The notes: generated from the sequence alone by a model not told the origin. DNA of 64,000 nucleotides from Neotamlana nanhaiensis (GCF_000943555.1 NZ_JTDV01000011.1:1-64000); one strand, 5' to 3'. Counted from the first letter of the stretch, positions 1 to 7,873 are shown. A program made the numbers and translations.

Positions 1-1290
1 CGCGTGGCCATGACATTGAACAATCTGGCACTCCTGCAAAGCGACAACAAGGATTTCCAAAACGCCGAAAAAAATTACCGCGAAGCTTTGGACATCAGAA
101 GAAAACTCACCGAGGAGAACCCAAATGCCTTTTTGGCTTATGTGGCCATGACATTGAACAATCTAGCAAGTCTACAACAAAATAACAACGATTTCCAAAA
201 CGCCGAAAAAAATTACCGCGAAGCTTTGGACATCAGAAGAAAACTCGCCGAGGAGAACCCAAATGCCTTTTTGGCTTATGTAGCATCAACATTGAACAAT
301 CTGGCAAGTCTACAACAAAATAACAACGATTTCCAAAACGCCGAAAAAAATTACCGCGAAGCTTTGGACATCAGAAGAAAACTCGCCGAGGAGAACCCAA
401 ATACCTTTTTGGCTTATGTGGCCATGACATTGAACAATCTAGCAAGTCTACAACAAAATAACAACGATTTCCAAAACGCCGAAAAAAATTACCGCGAAGC
501 TTTGGACATCAGAAGAAAACTCGCCGAGGAGAACCCAAATGCCTTTTTGGCTGACGTCGCCATGACATTGAACAATCTGGCAATCCTGCAAAAAAATAAC
601 AACGATTTCCAAAACGCCGAAAAAAATTACCGCGAAGCTTTGGACATCTGTAGAAAACTCGCCGAGGAGAACCCAAATGCCTTTTTGGCTAACGTCGCCA
701 TGACATTGAACAATCTGGCAATCCTGCAAAAAAATAACAACGATTTCCAAAACGCCGAAAAAAATTACCGCGAAGCTTTGGACATCTGTAGAAAACTCGC
801 CGAGGAGAACCCAAATGCCTTTTTGGCTGACGTCGCCATGACATTGAACAATCTGGCAATCCTGCAAAAAAATAACAACGATTTCCAAAACGCCGAAAAA
901 AATTACCGCGAAGCTTTGGACATCTGTAGAAAACTCGCCGAGGAGAACCCAAATGCCTTTTTGGCTGACGTGGCCATGACATTGAACAATCTGGCAATCC
1001 TGCAAAGCGACAACAAGGATTTAACCAACGCCGAAAAAAATTACCACGAAGCTTTGGATATCTTAAGAAAACTTGCTGAGGAGAAACCAAAACGCTTTGA
1101 TTTAGATTATGCCGATACTTTAATTAATTTTTCTGATTTTTACTTAAAAGATATTCCAAATAAAGAAAAATCATTGCAATATGTAAACAAAGCCATAAAT
1201 CATATTGCGCCTTACTTAAAAACCGTTGTCTGGGTGCAACAGCTGCAATCAAAAGCAGATGCAACAATAACTTATTGGGAAAATAATTAA
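1..1290 (+). CDS. TPR-repeat protein, 3' part (5' end outside window)
   Basis: The frame is open to the first base, so the start and any N-terminal domain lie upstream. What is visible is eight tandem 46-residue units (each opening MTLNNLA and containing NAEKNYREALDI) followed by about 60 unique residues ending in ITYWENN. The YREALDI core and NLA/LQ spacing match tetratricopeptide repeats of the kinesin-light-chain type, which form a helical superhelix for protein binding. The 46-residue period is longer than the classical 34, with an ENPNAFLA linker. Units at 562, 700 and 838 differ by only one or two bases. In known proteins such TPR blocks often sit behind NTPase, CHAT, TIR or kinase domains, so the function depends on the missing N-terminus. 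The TPR call is firm; the role is unknown. Long ORFs on the opposite strand here are repeat shadows. Confidence 0.85.
   Translation, partial: RVAMTLNNLALLQSDNKDFQNAEKNYREALDIRRKLTEENPNAFLAYVAMTLNNLASLQQNNNDFQNAEKNYREALDIRRKLAEENPNAFLAYVASTLNNLASLQQNNNDFQNAEKNYREALDIRRKLAEENPNTFLAYVAMTLNNLASLQQNNNDFQNAEKNYREALDIRRKLAEENPNAFLADVAMTLNNLAILQKNNNDFQNAEKNYREALDICRKLAEENPNAFLANVAMTLNNLAILQKNNNDFQNAEKNYREALDICRKLAEENPNAFLADVAMTLNNLAILQKNNNDFQNAEKNYREALDICRKLAEENPNAFLADVAMTLNNLAILQSDNKDLTNAEKNYHEALDILRKLAEEKPKRFDLDYADTLINFSDFYLKDIPNKEKSLQYVNKAINHIAPYLKTVVWVQQLQSKADATITYWENN
10..1113 (+). repeat. eight tandem 138-bp coding repeats
   Basis: Units begin at 10, 148, 286, 424, 562, 700, 838 and 976, an exact 138-bp period with no frame change. 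The third unit begins TCA instead of ATG. The last unit diverges in its second half. Near-identity at the DNA level, including third positions, indicates recent duplication or gene conversion. Confidence 0.95.
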
Positions 1291-1345
1291 AATATAAAAA
1301 CCCTTATTTTTTTAAAATCGATGAAAATATTTACTAACTAAAATA

Positions 1346-1440
1346 GCTCAAGTAAATAAAGTTGAGCCTCACAAGGCAAAATGTAGCACTCTTATGTTAA
1401 ATTGGCATTAGTCTTATTCGGTATGAAAAAGATACCGGAT
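1346..1440 (+). other. hairpin-rich spacer after the TPR gene
   Basis: The 238-bp stretch 1291-1528 has no credible ORF. It holds consecutive inverted repeats: GCTCAA/TTGAGC (1346-1351, 1362-1367), a short GCC/GGC pair just after, and ATTCGGTAT/ATACCGGAT with a GAAAAAG loop (1416-1440, one G-T pair). It ends in the terminator at 1450-1486. It could be a structured 3' UTR or a small RNA of about 140 nt; I see no promoter that decides this. Confidence 0.4.
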
Positions 1441-1449
1441 GATTTGAAT

Positions 1450-1486
1450 AAAAAACGCCTCTCATTTTTTGGGAAGCGTTTTTTTT
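1450..1486 (+). terminator. intrinsic terminator after TPR gene
   Basis: Nine-base stem AAAAAACGC/GCGTTTTTT (1450-1458, 1476-1484), extended inside by TCTC/GGGA, and followed by a T run. It probably ends the TPR transcript or the structured RNA that follows it. Confidence 0.75.
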
Positions 1487-1528
1487 AGTTTTAATACATT
1501 CTTGTCAACAAGAAATTATATACTAATT

Positions 1529-1882
1529 TTAAAACACTACTTTTTGGGTAGAATTAAATCTTTCTCCTTTAATAATTAAAAAATAAACTCCAGATAGGTT
1601 TTGTTTTGGTAATGCTAAAGTCATTTCTTTTTGAGCCAATGTTTTTTCTGTATAAATTAACTCACCTCTTAAACTGAATAATTTAACTTCAACATTCTCA
1701 TTTATTATATTGTTATTTGGCAAAACCACATTAATTTTTCCTTCAGTTATTGGATTCGCATATACCAAAAACTTCGATTGCTCTAACAACAAATCCTCAA
1801 TACTTAGCACTGTTCTCGAAACACTTAGATTGTCTAAAACAATTCCACCTTCATCAGCTATATTTACAAACAAAAAAACCAC
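1529..1882 (-). pseudogene. orphan type IX secretion C-terminal sorting domain (gene remnant)
   Basis: The 117-residue frame matches the C-terminal sorting domain of type-IX-secreted proteins (TIGR04183 type): YANPITEGKINVVLP, then VEVKLFSLRGELIYTEK, LSGVYFLIIKGE and a basic tail. The preceding GGIVLDNLSVSRTV resembles the end of an adhesin or lectin-like module. Nothing that could be a cargo domain or signal peptide is present. The only start is GTG at 1882, inside the stem of a terminator, with an in-frame TAG immediately upstream. I infer that deletion removed the 5' part and left the tail. The domain assignment is firm; the pseudogene status is likely. Confidence 0.75.
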
Positions 1883-1895
1883 CTAAAAAGGTGGT
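1871..1895 (-). terminator. terminator overlapping the remnant's 5' edge
   Basis: Stem ACCACCT/AGGTGGT (1878-1884, 1889-1895) followed on the minus strand by seven T. It can stop transcripts coming from the small ORF at 1953-2039 and would also deny the downstream remnant any readthrough. Confidence 0.75.
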
Positions 1896-1918
1896 CTAAA
1901 AATGTATTTACTAAATTT

Positions 1919-1942
1919 AAAAAGGGTTATACATAATAACCC
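1919..1942 (-). terminator. terminator after the 28-residue ORF
   Basis: Stem GGGTTAT/ATAACCC (1924-1930, 1936-1942) with a five-base loop, followed on the minus strand by TTTTT. It lies 10 bases after the stop codon of the small ORF, which supports that ORF being a real transcription unit. Confidence 0.6.
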
Positions 1943-1952
1943 AGTACACAAA

Positions 1953-2039
1953 CTACTTCTTTTTAGCAGGAGCTTGTGGTGCCTTTTTTACCGCTTGTTT
2001 TGGTAAAAAAGCCTTTCCTTTTGCTTTATCTTGTTTCAT
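1953..2039 (-). CDS. 28-residue Lys/Ala-rich small protein
   Basis: An ATG-TAG frame of 29 codons encodes a very basic peptide starting MKQDKAKGKAF, with LPKQAVKK in the middle and an APQAPAKKK end. It has 10 Lys, no acidic residue except one Asp, and no hydrophobic stretch, so it is predicted to be soluble and possibly nucleic-acid or ribosome binding. Two terminator-like hairpins directly downstream (1919-1942 and 1871-1895) fit an independently transcribed gene. I do not recognise a family. Purely sequence-based inference; a chance ORF of this length cannot be excluded, but the start, composition and terminators argue against it. Confidence 0.5.
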   Translation of the reverse strand: MKQDKAKGKAFLPKQAVKKAPQAPAKKK

Positions 2040-2130
2040 AATTTTCTTGTTTAAAAGAACACTATAAAAATAGTGAGAAGTTAAGTTCGTGATAATTTTG
2101 TTGGCAAAAATTTAACTAAAATTAAGGATA

Positions 2131-3144
2131 CTATTTTACGGTTAATATAACACGTTCGGCAATATGTTTTGCAGATGTAATATTAGAAACATCCGGATAC
2201 AATTGTCCGTTTTGACCTGAATGGTGTCCATGGCCAATTACTTCCATAATTTTATAATTAGCTTCACCTGTTAATGATGTTGCATCAATAGATGCAGCAT
2301 AAACTAACGAAGGCTGCCCAACATAACCATTTCCAGAATAAACTTTATCATCTGGAAATCTGTTTTGCGAATAATACTCATTCCAATCGAAGGACTGATT
2401 AATTTCCATTAAAACTCGTACATTCCCATAATCTCTAATTGATGCTTTAGATTTTACGATGAAATTTGAAGTAGGCGTAGCACCAGAAACGGCATCTAAA
2501 TCAGGTGCATCTCCCAACGGCACAAATAACCCATCTGATGCCTTTATACCTCTTTTATGAGACCAATATGGTAAAGCTTCTGGGCGTCTAATAATTTCAG
2601 GTTCTTTTTCTTTACTATAATTACTTGTCGCTATTACTTTTGATACGTATAAAGTTTCAATATAGTTTCCTAAAGAATCTTCTGCCCAAATTGCTAATAA
2701 CGGATATTTAAATGATTCACCTCTTTTAATTTCGACATCTATACTTATATCACCTATGGCATTTTCTAATTTAATTATATCATAATCAAAAGTCTCCTCA
2801 AACTTCCCTATTTGGCTATTTCTAAAAGCATTCCCGAAATTGTAAACTTTACGTAATCCTGGTAAGTTTAAAAACAACCCTATGGCAACTATAATGATGG
2901 CACCAAATATAAAAGGAGCTTGCAACTTTTTAAAAACAGATTTATTTTTACCCGATATATAGTTAAACAATGGTTTTTTATTATTAATGATGTGAAAAAC
3001 AATCAATAAAATAAAGGCTAAACCAAAAAAAGTATGAACAGACGCCATATTTTTACTATAAGGCTTTAAATACATAAACACCCCCGAAAAAGAAAGTATT
3101 ATAATTGAAATAATTAAAATGTTTCCTAATAATCGTCTATTCAT
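2131..3144 (-). CDS. membrane protein with DUF4405-like and DUF2271-like regions
   Basis: 337 residues. Three hydrophobic helices (about 5-26, 35-53, 77-94) form a DUF4405-like cytochrome module; His37 and His51 in the second helix could ligate haem. From about residue 100 the chain is hydrophilic and likely exported. It has IWAEDSLGNYIETLYVSK (153-169), an SGATPTSNF segment (220-228) and GHGHHSGQNG (304-313), which together resemble DUF2271 proteins. DUF4405 and DUF2271 proteins are known members of extracytosolic flavin-transfer and electron-transfer loci. No ApbE or FMN-binding partner is visible nearby. Role inferred: membrane redox component. The family calls are from memory of motifs. 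Confidence 0.6.
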   Translation of the reverse strand: MNRRLLGNILIISIIILSFSGVFMYLKPYSKNMASVHTFFGLAFILLIVFHIINNKKPLFNYISGKNKSVFKKLQAPFIFGAIIIVAIGLFLNLPGLRKVYNFGNAFRNSQIGKFEETFDYDIIKLENAIGDISIDVEIKRGESFKYPLLAIWAEDSLGNYIETLYVSKVIATSNYSKEKEPEIIRRPEALPYWSHKRGIKASDGLFVPLGDAPDLDAVSGATPTSNFIVKSKASIRDYGNVRVLMEINQSFDWNEYYSQNRFPDDKVYSGNGYVGQPSLVYAASIDATSLTGEANYKIMEVIGHGHHSGQNGQLYPDVSNITSAKHIAERVILTVK

Positions 3145-3222
3145 TTTTTACTTTGTTTATGGTTACACACAAAAATATTAAAAGGATTAACATCACAATA
3201 TTTGTGCTTTAGTTTTTTTAAT

Positions 3223-3302
3223 ATTTTATTACATTTAAAAAAAATCACATCTTTTTTACCATTTCTTCAAGACAAAAAACAGCTTTTTTTACTGATTTTC
3301 AG
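3223..3302. repeat. copy 1 of an ~80-bp dispersed direct repeat
   Basis: This segment, from ATTTTATTACATTT to CTGATTTTCAG, recurs in the same orientation at 40491-40569 with only a handful of differences, including one indel in a T run. Here it is wholly intergenic (gap 3145-3408), upstream of the folA fusion gene. In the other copy its right end is the 3' end of a DUF6807 gene plus that gene's terminator-like hairpin. In this copy the hairpin is imperfect and no gene reads into it. Confidence 0.85.
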
Positions 3303-3408
3303 TATAATTAAAATTTAAAAGTATTTAACAGACACTAAATTATGTAGTAAGTAATTACGCTAATAACATTAAAAAAGCATTACCTTTACATTTATTTTTT
3401 TGATTTTT

Positions 3409-4314
3409 ATGTTTGGAAAAAAAAGCACTAAACCACAAATAGACAAAGACCAATTAGAACTTATTGAAAACGCGCAAAAACGTATTAAACAAAAAAAACG
3501 GTTATATGTTCACTTCGTTATTTTTTTAATTGGCGCCATATTTTTAATTGTTGCGAACACCGTTTTAGGCATTGGGAAAGACCTAACATTTTTTGGTAAA
3601 GAATGGTTTTTATATGCTATTTTAATTTGGCTTTTCCTGTTTGTGTACCATGTTTTTAATGTGTTTATCACAAACAAATTCATGGGTAAAGCTTGGGAAC
3701 AACAACAGCTAGAAAAACTGGTTGCTAAGCAACAAAATCGTATAGAAAAATTAAAAGAAGGCTTTTTAAAAGAAGAAACGTTAATTGCAAAAACCGAAGC
3801 TTTTAAAGAAACCAACATAAAAAATTCTAATCTTACTATAATTGTAGCCGCCGCCGAAAATAATGCCATTGGCAAGGGCAACCAACTTATATGGCATTTA
3901 AGCGACGACCTAAAACGTTTTAAGGCCTTAACAAGCGAGCACCATATAATAATGGGCAGAAAAACCTTCGAAAGTTTTCCAAAACCGCTCCCAAACCGTA
4001 CCCATGTTGTTATTACGCGACAAACAAACTACAACGCTCCAAGTGGCGTAATCGTTGTAAATAATTTAAAAGATGCTATTGATGCCGCTAAAACCGACAA
4101 GCAACCCTTTATAATTGGTGGTGGCGAAATTTATAAACAAGCCTTAACTTTTGCTAGTAAAATTGAATTAACTCGGGTGCACCATAATTTTGAAGCCGAT
4201 ACTTTTTTCCCTGAAATCGATGAAACCATATGGAAAGAAACGGCTAACATATTCCATACCAAAGATGCTGACCATGACTATGAATTTTCCTTTATTACTT
4301 ACGAAAGGAAGTAG
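3409..4314 (+). CDS. folA: 2TM-domain/dihydrofolate reductase fusion
   Basis: 301 residues. I prefer ATG 3409 (MFGKKS) to an upstream TTG at 3400; a TACCTTTA box (one base off the TAnnTTTG consensus) lies at 3381-3388. The N-terminal 90 residues carry two membrane helices (about 31-55 and 66-88) like the Bacteroidota 2TM domain, then a charged, probably coiled linker to about 140. The rest is a complete DHFR: IIVAAAENNAIGKGNQLIWHL, the acidic LSDDLKRFK, IIMGRKTFES, and FIIGGGEIY for the nucleotide. It reduces dihydrofolate to tetrahydrofolate with NADPH, needed after thymidylate synthase (thyA at 39112). Fusion to a membrane anchor is unusual for DHFR and would place the enzyme on the cytoplasmic face of the membrane. 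Confidence 0.9.
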   Translation: MFGKKSTKPQIDKDQLELIENAQKRIKQKKRLYVHFVIFLIGAIFLIVANTVLGIGKDLTFFGKEWFLYAILIWLFLFVYHVFNVFITNKFMGKAWEQQQLEKLVAKQQNRIEKLKEGFLKEETLIAKTEAFKETNIKNSNLTIIVAAAENNAIGKGNQLIWHLSDDLKRFKALTSEHHIIMGRKTFESFPKPLPNRTHVVITRQTNYNAPSGVIVVNNLKDAIDAAKTDKQPFIIGGGEIYKQALTFASKIELTRVHHNFEADTFFPEIDETIWKETANIFHTKDADHDYEFSFITYERK

Positions 4315-4328
4315 ATTAAGTTAAAATA

Positions 4329-5711
4329 ATGTCTGCCAAAATCATTTCAATTAAAACAATAATAACCTGTTTACTAATTATTAATTTAAACGCTTGTGCT
4401 TCAACAGGAACTTGGTTTAGTGGTGTTACAAACAGCAAAATCAAGTTTAAAATATCTGAAGCTAAAAAACCTAAAACCGATTTTTACGGAAATTACTTGA
4501 CCATTGTTTATCTTGAAAATTTACCATTTGAAAAAATTGGAACCATTAGCAATTCTAAAAATATTGCTTGGTTAGTCAATGAAGGCTATCGCGTTATTCA
4601 GTTGGATTACAATAAAAACCCCAAAGCTTCAGCTACTAAAATAAACAAAGATATTATTGCTATCAACAAAGCCTTGGCCTCAAATATCTTTTGCGGATTA
4701 CCAAATTGCTCAAATTACAAATCCTATATTCTTTTTGAAGGCTATCGCATTGAAAGAGATGTTCCCTATTTTAAAGATAATCCGAAAATTTACAATACTC
4801 CAAAGGCGTACTCTTCGGGTGATATGTTGAATATGGATATTATTTATCCTGTTAGCCCTAAACATAAAACACCTGTTGTTTTATCCTTTTCATACAGCAA
4901 TAGCTACGCTACTTTTAATGACGATTTGCAACAACTTACAGATGCTCATACTAATTTTAGAACCTTTTTACCTTATACCTTTACAGGTTTTAACGATACG
5001 TTTTTAACTGGCGCACCAGCGCATGGTATGGCTTGGGCTATTGCAGATCATCCTAAATATTGTCCTTGGGGAAGTGGCACACCAGAAAACGGAAAACGAG
5101 ATACGTATAAATCCTATCAAACAAATCCTGATACCGCACAAAAGGTAAAATCTGCAGTGCGAACTTTACGCGCTTTAGGCAACGATTTTAATCTTTCTGG
5201 CGACATCGGTATTTACGGATTTTCTCGCGGTTCATCAGCTGGATCGATGGCTATTGGCGACAAAACCGTTCTAGAATTTGAAAATGCAGGCTTTCATCAA
5301 AACGCATCAGATGATGTTCAAGTGGCAGCACTCGGTCCTGGTGTTTTCGATTATACCCAAATTTACAATACGCTAAACGATGGCGACAACAATTTAGAAA
5401 CGCGTTGCCCATGGGCTTGGGGCGATTTAGAGTCCAATTACGAGCATTGGCAGAAAATGGGAAGTAGCTACTTGGTAACATCAAACAAAACAGCACCTAC
5501 ACTATTCTTTTTCAACACCGATGATGACGCTTATTACAGCGATCAAATAAACATTTTTAAAACGAAATTAGAAAGCTTCAACGTTCCCACCAAAACACTT
5601 ATCAACTACAGTTCTGGACATGCCGTTCCTCAAGATGAAGCTTCACTACTGGTTCTTTATAACTTTTTCAAATTGTATTTGCATCCGCCACAATTACAAG
5701 CTTCAAAATAA
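4329..5711 (+). CDS. alpha/beta-hydrolase-fold lipoprotein
   Basis: 460 residues starting 14 bases after folA, so probably cotranscribed. The N-terminus is a lipoprotein signal with lipobox LNAC (Cys23). The last third has the alpha/beta-hydrolase layout: nucleophile elbow GFSRGS (Ser299), an acidic cluster NTDDD (Asp398-400) and SSGHAVP (His431). The middle part is rich in aromatic residues and has CPWGSGTPENGK-type loops. It is likely an envelope-anchored esterase or peptidase acting on an unknown extracellular substrate. I do not recognise a named family. Catalytic assignment is from motif spacing only. Confidence 0.6.
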   Translation: MSAKIISIKTIITCLLIINLNACASTGTWFSGVTNSKIKFKISEAKKPKTDFYGNYLTIVYLENLPFEKIGTISNSKNIAWLVNEGYRVIQLDYNKNPKASATKINKDIIAINKALASNIFCGLPNCSNYKSYILFEGYRIERDVPYFKDNPKIYNTPKAYSSGDMLNMDIIYPVSPKHKTPVVLSFSYSNSYATFNDDLQQLTDAHTNFRTFLPYTFTGFNDTFLTGAPAHGMAWAIADHPKYCPWGSGTPENGKRDTYKSYQTNPDTAQKVKSAVRTLRALGNDFNLSGDIGIYGFSRGSSAGSMAIGDKTVLEFENAGFHQNASDDVQVAALGPGVFDYTQIYNTLNDGDNNLETRCPWAWGDLESNYEHWQKMGSSYLVTSNKTAPTLFFFNTDDDAYYSDQINIFKTKLESFNVPTKTLINYSSGHAVPQDEASLLVLYNFFKLYLHPPQLQASK

Positions 5712-5744
5712 CAAAGCCACGTCTAATTTCATTAATTTTGCCTC

Positions 5745-7301
5745 ATGGTAAAAGAAATTCAACTTCGTGTTTCTCTTAAAGAAGAAGAAATCAGCAATAT
5801 TCTCGTGGTAAAATCGGCTATAAAATTAGCTATTAATCAAGATGATATTTCTGGTGTTAAGGTTTTACGAAAATCTATCGACGCACGAAAACCCAAAATA
5901 ATTTTCAATTACAAAGTTGCTGTTTTTATTAATGAACCTGTTCCAGAATCATCGGAATACACCTTTAATTACAGCGACGTTTCTAACGCTAAACCCGTTC
6001 ATATTATCGGCTTTGGTCCTGCCGGTATGTACGCTGCATTGCGCTGTATAGAACTAGGTTTTAAACCCATTGTTTTAGAACGCGGTAAAAATGTGCAAGA
6101 CCGCCGTCGCGATTTAAGAGCCATTAACCAGTACCACGATGTTAATGAAAATTCTAACTACTGCTTTGGTGAAGGTGGTGCAGGCACATACAGCGATGGC
6201 AAACTCTACACGCGTAGCCTAAAACGTGGCGATGTACGACGCATTTTCGAGAACTTGGTATATCATGGCGCTACCGATCAAATTTTGGTAGATGCACATC
6301 CCCATATCGGTACGAATAAACTACCTAAAGTGGTTCAAAATATTCGTGAAACTATATTGAATTATGGCGGCGAAATTCACTTCAATACCCGCGTTACTGA
6401 TTTTATAATTAAAAGCAACACGATAAACGCTTTAGTTTTAAATGATGCTGAAGAAATCTCAGTAGAAAAAGTCATTTTAGCAACAGGACATTCTGCTCGC
6501 GATATCTTTTATTTATTACATAAAAAACACATTGCTATTGAAGCAAAATCGTTTGCGATGGGGGTTCGCATAGAGCATCCGCAACACATCATTGATAGCA
6601 TTCAATACCACTGTTCTGGCGACAGACATGAGTTGTTACCAGCGGCTTCGTACAGTTTGGTACAACAAGTAAACGGTCGTGGGGTGTACAGTTTTTGCAT
6701 GTGCCCTGGCGGATTTATTGTGCCTGCAGCCACCGCAAATGGCGAGGTTGTGGTTAATGGTATGTCGCCTTCTAAACGTAACAACCTATATGCTAATTCT
6801 GGAATTGTGGTGGAGATTGATGTGAATAACGACTTACCCAAATACGAACAGTTTGGCGCACTTAAAGGATTAGAATACCAGAAGAATTTAGAGAAATTAG
6901 CTTTTACCTCTGGTGGTCGAAGTCAGGTAGCTCCCGCACAACGACTTACCGATTTTGTCGATGGCAAACTTTCAAATACCTTAAACGAATCATCGTACCA
7001 ACCTGGTTTAAATTCGGCGCCATTGCATTCATTGTTACCGAAATTAATTGGTAGCCGATTACGAAAAGGCTTTGCTGCTTTTGGTGAAAAAATGAAAGGC
7101 TATTACACTCAAGAAGCTAATATTGTTGGTGTAGAATCGAGAACCTCATCACCTGTTTCAATTCCTAGAACAGATACTTTAGAGCACCCTGAAATCACTA
7201 ACTTATTCCCATGTGGTGAAGGCGCTGGTTATGCTGGTGGAATTATTTCGGCCGCTATGGATGGCGAACGTTGTGCTGAAGCAGCCTGTGAAACCCTATA
7301 A
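5745..7301 (+). CDS. FAD-dependent dehydrogenase (COG2509-like)
   Basis: 518 residues. An N-terminal domain of about 80 residues precedes the FAD-binding Rossmann motif GFGPAGMYAALR and the ribose-binding ERG of LERGKNVQDRRRD. A second dinucleotide segment gives VILATGHSARDIFYLL. The C-terminus has PCGEGAGYAGGIISAAMDGERCAEA, which closes the FAD site. This layout matches the uncharacterised FAD-dependent dehydrogenases of COG2509, soluble oxidoreductases with no established substrate. A TAATTTTG box ends five bases before the ATG; if it is a promoter the mRNA would be nearly leaderless. The acetyltransferase gene follows after 11 bases. Confidence 0.8.
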   Translation: MVKEIQLRVSLKEEEISNILVVKSAIKLAINQDDISGVKVLRKSIDARKPKIIFNYKVAVFINEPVPESSEYTFNYSDVSNAKPVHIIGFGPAGMYAALRCIELGFKPIVLERGKNVQDRRRDLRAINQYHDVNENSNYCFGEGGAGTYSDGKLYTRSLKRGDVRRIFENLVYHGATDQILVDAHPHIGTNKLPKVVQNIRETILNYGGEIHFNTRVTDFIIKSNTINALVLNDAEEISVEKVILATGHSARDIFYLLHKKHIAIEAKSFAMGVRIEHPQHIIDSIQYHCSGDRHELLPAASYSLVQQVNGRGVYSFCMCPGGFIVPAATANGEVVVNGMSPSKRNNLYANSGIVVEIDVNNDLPKYEQFGALKGLEYQKNLEKLAFTSGGRSQVAPAQRLTDFVDGKLSNTLNESSYQPGLNSAPLHSLLPKLIGSRLRKGFAAFGEKMKGYYTQEANIVGVESRTSSPVSIPRTDTLEHPEITNLFPCGEGAGYAGGIISAAMDGERCAEAACETL

Positions 7302-7312
7302 ATTTTATTTTT

Positions 7313-7873
7313 ATGACTGAAAAGCAAAAAATGCTTGCTGGCGAGATGTACAATCCGTCGGATCCAGAATTAATGAAAGAAAGACATGCCGTTAGATTGC
7401 TGTTTCAAGAATTTAACAGTTTAGATGAAAACCATTTCGAGGAACGTAAAAAAGTACTTTATAAAATATTTATAAACGCTGGCGAAAACCTTTATGTAGA
7501 ACCGCCTTTTCATTGCGATTACGGTAGCAACATCATAGCAGGTAAAAATCTTTTTATGAATTTTAATTGCTGTATTTTGGATGTTGCCCAGATAACCATA
7601 GGTGATAATTGCATGTTTGGTCCTCATGTTCAAATATACACTGCAACACATCCATTGGAGTTTAAAGCCAGAAATAGCGGTAAAGAATACGCAAAACCTA
7701 TAGCCATTGGTAATAACGTATGGATTGGCGGAAATGCAACCATTTGCCCTGGTGTTACACTTGGCCATAATGTTGTGGTTGGTTCGGGTGCCGTGGTAAC
7801 AAAAAGTTTCCCCGATAATGTTGTTATTGCAGGAAATCCAGCCAAAATTATTAAAACCATAGATAACAACTAA
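7313..7873 (+). CDS. sugar O-acetyltransferase (maltose/galactoside type)
   Basis: 186 residues. The N-terminus MLAGEMYNPSDPEL is the helical cap of the Maa/LacA/NodL family. The rest is a left-handed beta-helix of hexapeptide repeats (IGDNCMFGPHVQIY, IGNNVWIGGNATICPG, VTLGHNVVVGSGAVVTK). The catalytic His is expected in the TATHPLE segment. It transfers acetyl from acetyl-CoA to a sugar hydroxyl in the cytoplasm; substrate cannot be told from sequence. It follows the FAD gene closely and likely shares its transcript. Confidence 0.88.
   Translation: MTEKQKMLAGEMYNPSDPELMKERHAVRLLFQEFNSLDENHFEERKKVLYKIFINAGENLYVEPPFHCDYGSNIIAGKNLFMNFNCCILDVAQITIGDNCMFGPHVQIYTATHPLEFKARNSGKEYAKPIAIGNNVWIGGNATICPGVTLGHNVVVGSGAVVTKSFPDNVVIAGNPAKIIKTIDNN

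Noticed and set aside
448-1090. Long minus-strand ORFs (185 and 133 codons) across the TPR repeats
   Set aside because: They are open only because the 138-bp repeat lacks stops in those frames; the protein is a reading of the TPR repeat on the wrong strand.
3400-3408. TTG start for the folA fusion
   Set aside because: ATG at 3409 gives the more usual N-terminus.
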